Source of the DNA: Peptococcus simiae
Lineage (GTDB): Bacteria; Bacillota; Peptococcia; Peptococcales; Peptococcaceae
Length of the DNA stretch: 30,505 bases
Direction: 5' to 3'
Assembly: GCF_046097595.1 (NCBI RefSeq)
Contig: NZ_JBJUVG010000015.1
Coordinates: forward strand, 1-30,505
In this document: piece by piece, positions 8,401 through 17,071 of the stretch
How positions within the stretch are numbered: the first letter of the stretch is position 1
How the letters are laid out: each line of letters begins with the position of its first letter
Program-made: the position numbers and the translations under genes
Notes under the pieces: model-generated
What the model saw: only the letters and a program-made list of their open reading frames with translations
The model's database searches: none
What the model was told of the DNA's origin: nothing

Positions 8401-9118
8401 TATCAATATCCGTCAGCCGGGTGTTAAAGGTCGTATGCCGGCAGTGGTCTGACCAATAGGTATCGATGACCCGAAGCTCGGTTTCAGTCGGGTTGCGGCC
8501 TTCTTCTCTGAAATAGGTCTGCATAAAGGCCAGGTCTGCTGCGTCCATGGCCAGGCCCCAGCGGTCAATAAAGGCCGGCAGGTCCGCCTCAGCCAGGTCG
8601 TTAAAGCCGCTGACCTCCTCCACCGGCTGGATAGCCGGAATATGGGCTTCAAGCCGGTCCGGTTTGGCCAGGGCTGCCTCCCGGGCTTCCACCGGGTTGA
8701 TGAGGTAGTCCCTGATGGCCGCGCGGTCGGCTTCAGTGAGGTCTCCGTAAAAAATATAGACCATGGCGGTTTTTACTTCAGGTCGGTCCCCGGTAACCAG
8801 GGCCACGCACTGGGCGCAAGAGTCTGCCCGTTGGTCATACTGACCGGGCAGGGCTTCTACCGCCAGGGTAAAGTCGCCTGCTGTATCAGCCGGCAACCGG
8901 TCTTCATAAACAAGGTCTGTAAAGGGTTCGCTTAAGATGGTTTCCTTCACTTCTGCCTGGTAGGTCTCGGGCAGGGTTTCTAAATCATAACGGACAAACT
9001 GGCGAAGGGCTTGCAGCCGGGGCATATTCAGATCGCGTTTGAGGGTCTCACACAGGTGCAGGGCCCCATCGCGAAAGCCTTCTCGGCGTTCAACAAAGTA
9101 GCGTTTGAGTTGGCTCAT
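5411..9118 (-). CDS. purL: Phosphoribosylformylglycinamidine synthase, single-chain
   Basis: Converts FGAR to FGAM using ATP and glutamine, step 4 of purine synthesis. At 1235 residues this is the large fused form carrying the functions that PurS, small PurL and PurQ share in Bacillus; no purS or purQ is present. Visible landmarks: DTYWSDHCRHTTF at about 219-231, the nucleotide-binding GGRTGRDGCGGATGSS near 450, and a C-terminal glutamine amidotransferase domain from about 970 (VPVFPGTNCEYDTARA; FPGGFSFGDE) with nucleophile Cys1075 in GICNGFQ and His1142/Glu1144 in SHGEGRF. The start at 9118 has GGAGGA upstream and is one base from the purD stop. It is the last gene of the pur operon. Single-chain PurL is common in Clostridia and Bacteroidota. 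Confidence 0.97.
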   Translation of the reverse strand: MSQLKRYFVERREGFRDGALHLCETLKRDLNMPRLQALRQFVRYDLETLPETYQAEVKETILSEPFTDLVYEDRLPADTAGDFTLAVEALPGQYDQRADSCAQCVALVTGDRPEVKTAMVYIFYGDLTEADRAAIRDYLINPVEAREAALAKPDRLEAHIPAIQPVEEVSGFNDLAEADLPAFIDRWGLAMDAADLAFMQTYFREEGRNPTETELRVIDTYWSDHCRHTTFNTRLTDIDIQRPDVQAAYTSYRAMRKDVYGDKEAARPVTLMDMGTLASKYLKKHQLVQHLDESEEINACSVKMNVETDQGTEPWLYMFKNETHNHPTEIEPFGGAATCLGGAIRDPLSGRSYVYQSLRLTGAADPRKPLADTLPGKLPQSRICRLAADGFSSYGNQIGLATGLVDEVYHPGYEAKRMEVGAVVAAAPADQVVRKVPEPGNIVVLIGGRTGRDGCGGATGSSKTHTEESLETSGAEVQKGNPVEERKIQRLFRQPEVARAILRCNDFGAGGVSVAIGELADGVHVNLDAVPKKYEGLNGTELAISESQERMACVIDRADWPMFEKACQAENLEATIVAEITADPRLVLEWRGDKIVDLSRAFVDSAGAPKEMTVRVAPLADRAQAVQPLADQIRQVAENLNTCGKIGLTEQFDASIGAGTVLFPLGGKHQLTPIQTMAGKIPVLQGTTDTTSLFAYGFDPYAMSADPYQGAYEAVVEAVTKVIATGTTNRNIYLSLQEYFHSLRNDPDRWGQPFQAVLGALMAQYDMSVPAIGGKDSMSGSFEDLDVPPTLVAFATAISDANRVISPELKAPGHDLAIFTLPRKEGRIDREAFRDAWAAYEEAVADGSIVAAWAISRGGAAEGLFKMALGNGLGLSLTAEGQGLAEAAAVGSIIVELAKPFDRAQVIGQTIADFAIQLPDASLALAGLCAEWQETLTAVYPIHAKQSGEAPVLQAANRSLLKRKIPALTKPRAIVPVFPGTNCEYDTARALARAGAEVETVVVANLTQALLEDAVKRMEAAIRQAQMLVFPGGFSFGDEPDGSGKYIAAFFREARLTEALDRFLNDQDGLLLGICNGFQALVKLGLLPHGKITPAADNDCTLTFNAIGRHQSRYVHTRIVSNQSPWLQGVEPGDVHAIPISHGEGRFMASPDRLEALVQNGQVVSQYCDAQGLPQMDIAYNPNGGNYAIEGLMSADGRILGKMGHSERIGAHIAKNIPGEKDQRIFESGVRYFTE

Positions 9119-9119
9119 C

Positions 9120-10397
9120 CTAGTCCTCCAATTCTAATGCCTTCATGCCGATATCATGGCGGTATTGCATCCCATCAAAGTCAATATAGGCCACCGCCTT
9201 ATAGGCCTCTTCCATAGCGGACCGGATATCCGGCCCCAGGGCGGTGACCCCGAGGACCCGGCCGCCGGCTGTTAACAGGCGGTCTTGGTTATCTAAGCGG
9301 GTGCCGGCGTGGAAAACCACTGCCCCGTGGGCCTCTGCCGCGGGAATCCCCCGGATTTCGTCTCCCTTGCGGGGGGAGGCCGGGTAGTCCTTGGCCGCTA
9401 AGACCACGCATACCGCTGCTTCATCGTGCCAGCTGAGGCTGACCTGGTCCAGCCGGCCTTCAATTGAGGCCAGGAGGGGTTCGGTGATATCGCTGGCCAG
9501 CCGCATGAGGACCGGCTGGGTTTCCGGGTCACCAAAGCGGGCATTGTATTCCAGGACCTTGGGCCCATCCTTAGTCAGCATCAGACCGGTGTAAAGGACC
9601 CCCTTAAAGGGACAGCCTTCTGCAGCCATGGCCGCAATGGTCGGTTTGATAATGGTCTTTAAAACCTCTTCCGCCAGGGCTTCTGTATAAATAGGTGCCG
9701 GTGAATAGGCCCCCATACCGCCGGTATTGGGGCCTTCATCGCCATCGAAAATCCGCTTATGGTCTTGGGCGGACACCATGGGGATGACCTGCTTGCCATC
9801 GGCAAAGGCCAGCACACTGACCTCCTGGCCTTCTAAAAATTCTTCAACTAGCACCCGTTGGCCGGCCTCGCCGAAGGCCTTGTCGGTCAGCATGTCTTCC
9901 AGGGCAGCCAGGGCAGTGGCCGTATCCGGGCAGATGATAACGCCCTTGCCGGCGGCCAGGCCGTCGGCCTTAACGACACAGGGGCCATTAAGGGCCTTGA
10001 CATAGGCCTGGGCGGCGGCCAGGTCCGTAAAGACATCGAACTTAGCTGTAGGGATCTGGTACTTTTTCATCAATGCCTTGGAAAAAGCCTTGCTCCCCTC
10101 TAAGCGGGCAGCGGCCTGACTGGGCCCAAAGCAGGCCAGGCCGGCGGCTTCAAAGGCATCCACAATCCCCATGGTAAGGGGCTTTTCCGGACCAACGACC
10201 GTCAGGTCAATTTCTTTTTCCTGGGCAACCCGGACCAGGTCATCAACCTGCTCGACCTGGATGGGTAGGCAGGTGGCCAGGGCCGTCATACCGGCATTGC
10301 CGGGGGCCACATAGATATCTGTTACCCGGTCACTCTGGGCCAGTTTCCAAACCAGGGCATGCTCCCGGCCACCGGAGCCAATGACCAATACCTTCAT
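9120..10397 (-). CDS. purD: Phosphoribosylamine-glycine ligase (GAR synthetase)
   Basis: Joins glycine to phosphoribosylamine with ATP, step 2 of purine synthesis. The 425-residue protein starts MKVLVIGSGGREHAL, the hallmark PurD N-terminus, followed by an ATP-grasp domain (PCVVKADGLAAGKGVIIC, EEFLEGQEVSVLAF, DGDEGPNTGGMGAYSP, EYNARFGDPETQ). Length matches the family. GAGGAGG lies 8 bases before the ATG. It sits 15 bases after purH and one base before purL. Confidence 0.97.
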   Translation of the reverse strand: MKVLVIGSGGREHALVWKLAQSDRVTDIYVAPGNAGMTALATCLPIQVEQVDDLVRVAQEKEIDLTVVGPEKPLTMGIVDAFEAAGLACFGPSQAAARLEGSKAFSKALMKKYQIPTAKFDVFTDLAAAQAYVKALNGPCVVKADGLAAGKGVIICPDTATALAALEDMLTDKAFGEAGQRVLVEEFLEGQEVSVLAFADGKQVIPMVSAQDHKRIFDGDEGPNTGGMGAYSPAPIYTEALAEEVLKTIIKPTIAAMAAEGCPFKGVLYTGLMLTKDGPKVLEYNARFGDPETQPVLMRLASDITEPLLASIEGRLDQVSLSWHDEAAVCVVLAAKDYPASPRKGDEIRGIPAAEAHGAVVFHAGTRLDNQDRLLTAGGRVLGVTALGPDIRSAMEEAYKAVAYIDFDGMQYRHDIGMKALELED

Positions 10398-10412
10398 TGT
10401 CTACCTCCTCTA

Positions 10413-11942
10413 TTAATGTCTGAAATGACGGACACCGGTAAAGATCATGGCAATACCGGCCTCATCACAGGCTGCAATAGATTCTTCGTCCCGGATGGAC
10501 CCACCCGGTTGGATAACTGCCACAACACCTGCCTTGGCCGCCTCATCGATGCTATCCCTAAAGGGGAAGAAGGCATCACTGGCCAGGACGGCGCCTTTGG
10601 CTTCGCTGCCGGCTTCAGTAAAGGCAATCTTACAAGAACCGACCCGGTTCATTTGACCGGCGCCAACGCCTAGGGTCTGACCATCCTTGGCCACAACAAT
10701 GGCATTGCTCTTGACGTGTTTAACGGCCTTCCAGGCAAAAAGCAGGTCCTGCATCTGGGCCTCTGTCGGTTTTGTCTTGGTGACGCATTTGAAGTCCGCC
10801 GGATTGATAGGCTGGACATCTCGGGATTGGACCAGGAAGCCGCCGCCAACCCGTTCGACCCACTGGGCAGCGTCGGCCTTGGCTACGCCGGTTTCCAGTA
10901 AGCGTAACTTGTCCTTCACTTTGAAGGCTTCCAAGGCCTCTTCAGTAAAGGAAGGAGCAATAACGGCCTCCATAAAGGTTTCTGTAATCTGCTGCGCTGT
11001 TGGACCATCGACTGCCTGGTTAAAGGCAATAATCCCCCCGTAGGCTGAAACCGGATCAGCCGCCAGGGCCCGGGTGTAGGCCTCCTTAACCCCGGCACCT
11101 GTGGCCAGGCCACAGGGGTTGGTGTGCTTAATGATGGCACAGGCAGCGGTATCGGTAAATTCATTGACCAGCTGCCAAGCGGCATCCAGGTCAACGATGT
11201 TGTTATAAGAGAGGGCCTTGCCCTGGTGCTGCTTGGCATTGGCTATAGATCCCGGCTTAGGGTCAGCCACATAAAAGGCTGCCTCTTGATGGGGGTTTTC
11301 CCCATAGCGGAGGGTCATCTTCCGTTGGCCGCCAAGGGCAAATTCTTCCGGAAATGCCCCTTCACCAAAGGTCTGGCTGAGGAAGGCAGAAATGCTGCTA
11401 TCGTACACAGCGGTATGCTGGAAGGCCGCCAGGGCCAGTTTTTGCCGCATATCCAGGGGCACTTCGCCGTGGGCCTGGAGGGCCTCTAAAATAGGTTTAT
11501 ACTGGCGGGGGTCAACGACAACGGTAACCCGCTCATGGTTTTTGGCGGCTGCCCGGAGCATGGTCGGGCCACCAATATCAATATTTTCAATGGCCTCTTC
11601 TAGGGAAACATCCGGATTGGCAATGGTTTCTCGGAAGGGATAGAGGTTGACCACCACCATGTCAATGGCCTGGATGTGCTGGCGGGTGATTTCCGCAAAA
11701 TGCTCCGGCGTTTCTTTAGCCAGAATCCCGGCATGGATGACCGGATGAAGGGTTTTGACACGCCCATCAAGCATTTCCGGAAAGCCAGTGACATCCTCTA
11801 CGGCCTTGACCTCAAGGCCTGCTTCAAGTAGGGTCCGGTAGGTTCCACCGGTAGAGAGCAGGGAAAAACCATTGCGGATGAGCCCCTTGGCAAAGGGCAC
11901 CAGGTTGGTCTTATCCGATACGGAGAGAAGTGCATAGGACAT
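10413..11942 (-). CDS. purH: Bifunctional AICAR transformylase / IMP cyclohydrolase
   Basis: Catalyses the last two steps to IMP. The 509-residue protein has the N-terminal cyclohydrolase (MGS-like) domain with ALLSVSDKTNLVPFAKGL, STGGTYRTL, and GRVKTLHPVIHAGIL at about 60-74, then the folate-dependent transformylase domain with LRYGENPHQEAAFY, IKHTNPCGLA, and the C-terminal SDAFFPFRDSIDEAAKAG and IQPGGSIRDEE motifs. Length and motif order are normal. AAAGGGG precedes the ATG; gaps to purN and purD are 14 and 15 bases, so it is part of the pur operon. Confidence 0.97.
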   Translation of the reverse strand: MSYALLSVSDKTNLVPFAKGLIRNGFSLLSTGGTYRTLLEAGLEVKAVEDVTGFPEMLDGRVKTLHPVIHAGILAKETPEHFAEITRQHIQAIDMVVVNLYPFRETIANPDVSLEEAIENIDIGGPTMLRAAAKNHERVTVVVDPRQYKPILEALQAHGEVPLDMRQKLALAAFQHTAVYDSSISAFLSQTFGEGAFPEEFALGGQRKMTLRYGENPHQEAAFYVADPKPGSIANAKQHQGKALSYNNIVDLDAAWQLVNEFTDTAACAIIKHTNPCGLATGAGVKEAYTRALAADPVSAYGGIIAFNQAVDGPTAQQITETFMEAVIAPSFTEEALEAFKVKDKLRLLETGVAKADAAQWVERVGGGFLVQSRDVQPINPADFKCVTKTKPTEAQMQDLLFAWKAVKHVKSNAIVVAKDGQTLGVGAGQMNRVGSCKIAFTEAGSEAKGAVLASDAFFPFRDSIDEAAKAGVVAVIQPGGSIRDEESIAACDEAGIAMIFTGVRHFRH

Positions 11943-11956
11943 GAAATAACCCCTTT

Positions 11957-12568
11957 CTAATCCAGTATAGTTACTGATTGATCCTTAATTTTTATCTGGC
12001 CGTTGGCAATTTTACCAATGACCTCACTGTAGAGCCGGTGTTCTTCCGCTAAAATGCGGGCCGCCAGGCGGTCTTCATCGTCTCCCGGCAGGACCGGGAC
12101 AACCCGTTGGGCAATAATGGCACCGCCATCTAAGATATCATTGACCAGGTGGACCGTACAGCCGCTGACCTTTACCCCATAATCGACCGCCTGCCTTTGG
12201 GCGTGGAGGCCGGGAAAGGCGGGTAAAAGAGACGGATGAATATTTATAATCGGCGCCGGAGCCTCTTTGATAAAGACCTGGCTGAGGACCCGCATATAGC
12301 CGGCCAAGACAATTAAGTCACAGGGAACGGCCTTGATTTTTTCTAAAAGGGCCAGGTCAAACCGAACCCGGTCCGGGTAATCGGCTGCGGCCAGGGCCGC
12401 CTGGGGAATACCCGCCGCCTGCGCCAGGTCTAGGGCCGGGGCATCTGCATGGTCGGATAAGACCAGCTGGATCTTGGCAGCCAGGTCCCCCCTGTCGATA
12501 TGGTCTTGAATGGCCTTGAAATTAGACCCCCGGCCGGAGGCCAGGACCACCAGGTTGAGCCCGCTCAC
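11957..12568 (-). CDS. purN: Phosphoribosylglycinamide formyltransferase (folate-dependent)
   Basis: Formylates GAR with 10-formyl-THF, step 3 of purine synthesis. The 203-residue protein carries the N-terminal LVVLASGRGSNFKAI motif, the catalytic INIHPSLLPAFPG segment at about 105-118 and the GCTVHLVNDILDGGAII stretch. The start codon is GTG at 12568 and overlaps the purM stop as GTGA, so initiation probably depends on coupling to purM; no good ribosome site is seen before it. No purT is present in the operon. Confidence 0.96.
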   Translation of the reverse strand: MSGLNLVVLASGRGSNFKAIQDHIDRGDLAAKIQLVLSDHADAPALDLAQAAGIPQAALAAADYPDRVRFDLALLEKIKAVPCDLIVLAGYMRVLSQVFIKEAPAPIINIHPSLLPAFPGLHAQRQAVDYGVKVSGCTVHLVNDILDGGAIIAQRVVPVLPGDDEDRLAARILAEEHRLYSEVIGKIANGQIKIKDQSVTILD

Positions 12569-13602
12569 ACGAGCACCACGCTTTGGTCACCGGCTACCAC
12601 CCGGCCGATTTCATAGTAACGAACCCCACGGCTGTCAAAGTCAGCCTTGACTTGGGCGGCTTCTTCAGCAGCTACGACCACTGCCAGGCCAATGCCCATG
12701 TTAAAGGTCCGCCACATATCGTCTTCGGGCACTTGGCCCTCTGCTGCCAGCCAGTCAAAGATAGGCAAGCGGGGCCAGGTGTCCACTTTAATTTCTGCAG
12801 ATAGGCCTGCCGGCAGGACCCGGGGCACATTTTCGACCAAGCCGCCCCCGGTAATATGGGCCATGGCGTGAATGACGCCGGGCTGGCCCTTTAAGATGGG
12901 GAGGACATCCTTGATATAAATCCGGGTTGGCCGCAGGAGGGCCTCACCCAGGGTTTCCCCTAAAGCGTCAATATAGTCTTCGGCTGTTTTGCCGGCCCGG
13001 TCAAAGGCAATTTTCCGGGCCAGGGAATAACCATTGGAGTGGAGGCCTGTAGAAGGCAGGCCCAGAATCAGGTCTCCTTCTTTGACGGCGCTCCCGTCTA
13101 GGAGAGCCTCTTTTTCAACAATCCCAACGGAAAAACCGGCGACATCATATTCACCGGCCTGGTAAAAGCCAGGCATTTCAGCTGTTTCACCGCCAATTAA
13201 GGCACAGCCGGCCTGGACACAACCTTCAGCAATACCGGCCACCACTTCGGCCAACTGGTCCGGGTCCAACTGGCCAACGGCTACATAGTCTAGGAAAAAG
13301 AGGGGTTCTGCCCCGGCCACTAAAATATCATTCACGCACATGGCCACCGCATCAATACCGATGGTATCGTGCTTACCACACATAAAGGCCACTTTTAACT
13401 TGGTCCCAATGCCGTCGGTCCCGCTCACCAGAACCGGGTTTTCATAGCCCTTGGGGACCTGGAAAAGGCCCCCAAAGCCGCCTAAGCCGCCAAGGACTTC
13501 AGGCCGTTTGGTCCGGGCGACCAAGGGTTTAATCTTATCAACTGCTTCATTCCCTTTGTTGATGTCTACACCCGCATCGCGGTAGGTCATGGCTTTCTTC
13601 AT
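12565..13602 (-). CDS. purM: Phosphoribosylformylglycinamidine cyclo-ligase (AIR synthetase)
   Basis: Closes the imidazole ring (FGAM to AIR) using ATP. The 345-residue protein begins MKKAMTYRDAGVDINKGNEAV, typical of PurM, with GTDGIGTKLKVA, GIDAVAMCVNDI, LIGGETAEMPGFY and the C-terminal HITGGGLVENVPR and FNMGIGLAVVV motifs. The start at 13602 is chosen over one 17 codons upstream because AGAAGGAG lies at the right distance and only two bases separate it from the purF stop. Its stop overlaps the purN GTG. Confidence 0.97.
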   Translation of the reverse strand: MKKAMTYRDAGVDINKGNEAVDKIKPLVARTKRPEVLGGLGGFGGLFQVPKGYENPVLVSGTDGIGTKLKVAFMCGKHDTIGIDAVAMCVNDILVAGAEPLFFLDYVAVGQLDPDQLAEVVAGIAEGCVQAGCALIGGETAEMPGFYQAGEYDVAGFSVGIVEKEALLDGSAVKEGDLILGLPSTGLHSNGYSLARKIAFDRAGKTAEDYIDALGETLGEALLRPTRIYIKDVLPILKGQPGVIHAMAHITGGGLVENVPRVLPAGLSAEIKVDTWPRLPIFDWLAAEGQVPEDDMWRTFNMGIGLAVVVAAEEAAQVKADFDSRGVRYYEIGRVVAGDQSVVLV

Positions 13603-13604
13603 GT

Positions 13605-14996
13605 TTATTCTCCTTCTGCAGGGATACCGAGGTGGTAGGCCCCACCGATACACGCATCACAGAATCGCGGCTCGCCACCCAGGGCTTCTAAGAGCCCCTC
13701 TGAGCTGAGGAAGTGGAGGCTGTCGGCGCCGATATATTCGCGCATACCTTCCAGGTCCATTTTAGCGGCAATCAGCCGGTCACGCTCAGCGGTGTCAATG
13801 CCGTAGTAACAGGGGTTGACCACCGGCGGGCAGGTGACCAGGAAGTGGACTTCCTTGGCCCCCCGCTCCTTAAGCAAGGCCACCAGCCGTTTACTGGTCG
13901 TGCCCCGCACAATGCTGTCGTCGACAACAGCAATCCGCCGGCCTTCTAATTCTTCCCGGATGGGGTTTAACTTTAGCTTGACCAATTGCTCCCGCATTTC
14001 CTGGGTCGGGGCGATAAAGGTCCGGCCGGTATAGCGGTTTTTCAGAATACCCGGGGTAAACTCAATCCCGCTTTCTTCGGCAAAGCCGATGGCCGCACTG
14101 GTACCGGAGTCCGGCACCGGGATGACCACATCTACATCCAGGTCATCCTTGATTTCCCGGGCCAGAATAGCCCCCATCCGCCGGCGGGACAAGTTAACGT
14201 TAATCCCATCAATGGTCGAGTCCGGCCGGGCAAAGTAGACGTATTCAAAGGCGCAATGGGCCGGTTGGGGTGGATGAGCGATTTCACGGCTGTGGATGCC
14301 GTCCGCGTCGATGGTCAGGGTTTCACCGGGACGGACATCCCGGATAAAGGTGGCTCCAATGGTGTCTAGGGCACAGGTTTCAGAGGCCACGCAGTAGCCT
14401 TCCGGCAGCTTACCAATGCAAAGGGGCCGGTTGCCGTAGGGGTCGCGGGCGGCATAGATGGTATCCTGGTTCATGGCCACCAGGGCATAGGAGCCTTGGA
14501 GGTCTGCCATGGCCTGGCTGATGGACACATCTAAAGACCCGTGACCATACCGGGCCAGGAGGTTACAGACCAACTCGGCGTCGGTGGTCGTTTGAAAGAC
14601 AGACCCGCTCTGGGCCAGCCAGTTGCGGAGCTTGCCGGTATTGGTCAAAGACCCGTTCATGGCCAGGGCCACATCCCCTTGGAGGTAGTGGGCAACGATG
14701 GGCTGGATATTGATATCCGCATTACCGTCACTATTGGAATACCGGACATGGCCAATGCCACAGGCCCCGGTGAGCTTGGATAGGATGTCTTCGTCAAAGA
14801 CTTCTGTAACCAGGCCCTGGGCCTTGTAAAATTCAATCTTTTTATGGTTTGAGCTGGCAATCCCGCAGGCTTCCTGTCCCCGGTGCTGGAGGGCAAAAAG
14901 CCCATAATAGCATCTTGACGCCACCTCTTTATTTTTGGTATAGATGGCGAATACGCCACATTCTTCATGAAACCCGTCTGCCGCTATAACTGCCAT
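13605..14996 (-). CDS. purF: Amidophosphoribosyltransferase (Bacillus-type, Fe-S)
   Basis: Makes phosphoribosylamine from PRPP and glutamine, the committed step of purine synthesis. The 463-residue protein has an N-terminal Ntn glutaminase domain whose nucleophile would be Cys13 after removal of a 12-residue propeptide (MAVIAADGFHEE). The PRPP-binding loop is VVDDSIVRGTTS at 357-368. Cys248, Cys396, Cys446 and Cys449 are spaced like the four [4Fe-4S] ligands of Bacillus subtilis PurF, so an oxygen-sensitive cluster is expected, in line with an anaerobe. It uses the substrate (PRPP) that the leader riboswitch is predicted to sense. It lies 41 bases after purC and 2 before purM. Confidence 0.97.
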   Translation of the reverse strand: MAVIAADGFHEECGVFAIYTKNKEVASRCYYGLFALQHRGQEACGIASSNHKKIEFYKAQGLVTEVFDEDILSKLTGACGIGHVRYSNSDGNADINIQPIVAHYLQGDVALAMNGSLTNTGKLRNWLAQSGSVFQTTTDAELVCNLLARYGHGSLDVSISQAMADLQGSYALVAMNQDTIYAARDPYGNRPLCIGKLPEGYCVASETCALDTIGATFIRDVRPGETLTIDADGIHSREIAHPPQPAHCAFEYVYFARPDSTIDGINVNLSRRRMGAILAREIKDDLDVDVVIPVPDSGTSAAIGFAEESGIEFTPGILKNRYTGRTFIAPTQEMREQLVKLKLNPIREELEGRRIAVVDDSIVRGTTSKRLVALLKERGAKEVHFLVTCPPVVNPCYYGIDTAERDRLIAAKMDLEGMREYIGADSLHFLSSEGLLEALGGEPRFCDACIGGAYHLGIPAEGE

Positions 14997-15037
14997 AATG
15001 TCCTCCCCTTCTAACGCTTATGCGCCTGATCGATGCT

Positions 15038-15754
15038 TTACTGGTCTAAAGCCTGGAGCCGGCGCCACACTTCGACGTAGGCTTCGGCAACCCCGCCCAA
15101 GTCACGGCGAAAGCGGTCTTTATCCAGTTTTTCACGTGTATCCTTATCCCAGAGCCGGCAGGTATCCGGCGAAATTTCATCTGCCAGGATAATGGTCCCA
15201 TCCGGGGTCCGGCCAAATTCCAATTTAAAGTCCACCAGGATAAGGTTGGCCTCATCCAGCCACTGGCTGAGGAGGTCATTGATTTTGAAGGCTTCACTGA
15301 TGATTGTATCAATCTCTTCTTTCGTCGCCACCCCAAGGGCCTGAGCATGGTAGCGGTTGATGAGGGGGTCGCCCAGGTCGTCATCCTTATAGGAAAACTC
15401 GATGATAGGTGTCTTGGCAACCAGGCCTTCTTCCAGACCCAGGCGCTTGGCCATGGACCCGGCAATGATATTCCGAACAATAACTTCAAGCTTGATGATT
15501 TCGACCCGTTTGACCAGTTGGTGGTCATCATCTACCACTTGGACCAGGTGGTTTTTGACCCCCTGGTCGGTTAAGCGGTTAAAGAACCAGCCTGAAATTT
15601 TATTGTTCAGGACCCCCTTATGGGCGATGGTGCCTTTTTTCTCCCCGTTGAAAGCGGTCGCATCATCCTTGTACTCTACCATGTAAAGCTGGTCATCGTC
15701 TGTTTTAAATACACGTTTTGCTTTTCCTTCGTAAAGTTGATCAAGCACTTTCAT
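15038..15754 (-). CDS. purC: SAICAR synthetase
   Basis: Condenses CAIR with aspartate using ATP. The 238-residue protein starts with the family motif LYEGKAKRVFKTD, then GAKGT-like segment EKKGTIAHKGVLNN, VEIIKLEVIVRNI, and the C-terminal LVDFKLEFGRTPDGTI / ADEISPDTCRLWD signature. It is a stand-alone PurC, not the PurE-fused animal type. GGAAG lies upstream of the ATG; the gap to purB is 17 bases. Confidence 0.97.
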   Translation of the reverse strand: MKVLDQLYEGKAKRVFKTDDDQLYMVEYKDDATAFNGEKKGTIAHKGVLNNKISGWFFNRLTDQGVKNHLVQVVDDDHQLVKRVEIIKLEVIVRNIIAGSMAKRLGLEEGLVAKTPIIEFSYKDDDLGDPLINRYHAQALGVATKEEIDTIISEAFKINDLLSQWLDEANLILVDFKLEFGRTPDGTIILADEISPDTCRLWDKDTREKLDKDRFRRDLGGVAEAYVEVWRRLQALDQ

Positions 15755-15771
15755 TAAATAGGCTTCCTTTC

Positions 15772-17070
15772 TTAATCCATTAAGCCGGCGCGACGGAAAA
15801 TATAATCGACCCGTTTAGTGTGGTAGCTGTAGTCAAAGATATCATCCAGGGTTTGGTCATCTAGGTGGGCAGTGATGCGGTCGTCTGCCTTGACTAGGTC
15901 ATGGAAGGAGGTTTGCTCATCCCAGGCCCGCATGGCATTTTCCTGGACCCAGGGATAGGCCGTATCCCGGGCCACGCCTTTTTCAACCAGGGCCAGGAGA
16001 ACTCTTTGGGAGAAAATAAGCCCATGGGTTTTTTCGACATTCTGCATCATTTGCTCTTCACGGACAACCAGGTTTTCAGCCACATTGGTGAAAACGCCCA
16101 GGATATAGTAGAGTAGGGCTGTGGAGTCCGGCATGATGATCCGTTCAACGGAAGAGTGGGAAATGTCCCGCTCGTGCCAGGTGACGCAGTTTTCCGCTGC
16201 CGGGAGGACATTGCTCCGGATAATCCGGGCCAAGCCGCAAACCCGTTCACAGTGGATGGGGTTCCGCTTGTGAGGCATGGCAGAAGACCCCTTCTGCCCC
16301 TTAGCAAAGGCCTCTTGGACTTCAGCCACTTCTGTCCGCTGAAGGTTGCGAATTTCCGTTGCGAATTTTTCCAAAGAGGTGGCGATGTTGGCCAGGGCCA
16401 TCATGAATTCCAGGTGGTGGTCCCGCTGGATAATCTGGGTGGACACCGACTCCGGCTTTAAGGAAAGATGGTCGCAGACATAAGCCTCAATGGCCGGGTC
16501 AATGTTGGCAAAGGTCCCGACGGCCCCTGAAATAGCCCCAACGCTGATATTCTCAATGGCCCGCTCCAACCGGTCTTTCTGCCGGCACATTTCGGTGTAC
16601 CACATGGCCAGCTTCAAACCGAAGGTCACCGGTTCTGCATGGACCCCATGGGTCCGGCCCATAGCCAGGGTATCCTTGTAGCGGAGGGCCTGCTTTTTTA
16701 GGACTTCGATGAGCTGGTTGACCCGGTCTAAAATAAGGAGGCCGGCTTGGCGAATTTGCACCGAAAAGCTCGTATCCAGAACATCTGAAGAGGTCATCCC
16801 CAGGTGGATATACTTGCCATCCTCGCCGACGTACTCGGCCATACAGGAGACAAAGGCAATGACGTCATGCTTGGTCACCCGTTCAATTTCCTTAATCCGG
16901 TCGACGTCGAAATTGGCCTTTTCACGAATATTGTGAGCCGCCTCTTTGGGAATTTCCCCTATTTCCGCCATGGCTTCGGAAGCGAGGATTTCCACTTCCA
17001 TCATAATGGAGAATTTATTGGCATCGGACCAAATAGCCTGCATTTCCGGTTGGCTGTAGCGATCGATCAT
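15772..17070 (-). CDS. purB: Adenylosuccinate lyase
   Basis: Releases fumarate from SAICAR (IMP pathway) and from adenylosuccinate (AMP synthesis). The 432-residue protein belongs to the fumarase/aspartase superfamily: HLGMTSSDVLDTS at about 89-101, the catalytic-histidine region GRTHGVHAEP at 138-147, and the mobile signature loop GSSAMPHKRNP at 261-271. GGAGAAG precedes the ATG at 17070, which lies one base from the purE stop. Confidence 0.97.
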   Translation of the reverse strand: MIDRYSQPEMQAIWSDANKFSIMMEVEILASEAMAEIGEIPKEAAHNIREKANFDVDRIKEIERVTKHDVIAFVSCMAEYVGEDGKYIHLGMTSSDVLDTSFSVQIRQAGLLILDRVNQLIEVLKKQALRYKDTLAMGRTHGVHAEPVTFGLKLAMWYTEMCRQKDRLERAIENISVGAISGAVGTFANIDPAIEAYVCDHLSLKPESVSTQIIQRDHHLEFMMALANIATSLEKFATEIRNLQRTEVAEVQEAFAKGQKGSSAMPHKRNPIHCERVCGLARIIRSNVLPAAENCVTWHERDISHSSVERIIMPDSTALLYYILGVFTNVAENLVVREEQMMQNVEKTHGLIFSQRVLLALVEKGVARDTAYPWVQENAMRAWDEQTSFHDLVKADDRITAHLDDQTLDDIFDYSYHTKRVDYIFRRAGLMD

Positions 17071-17071
17071 C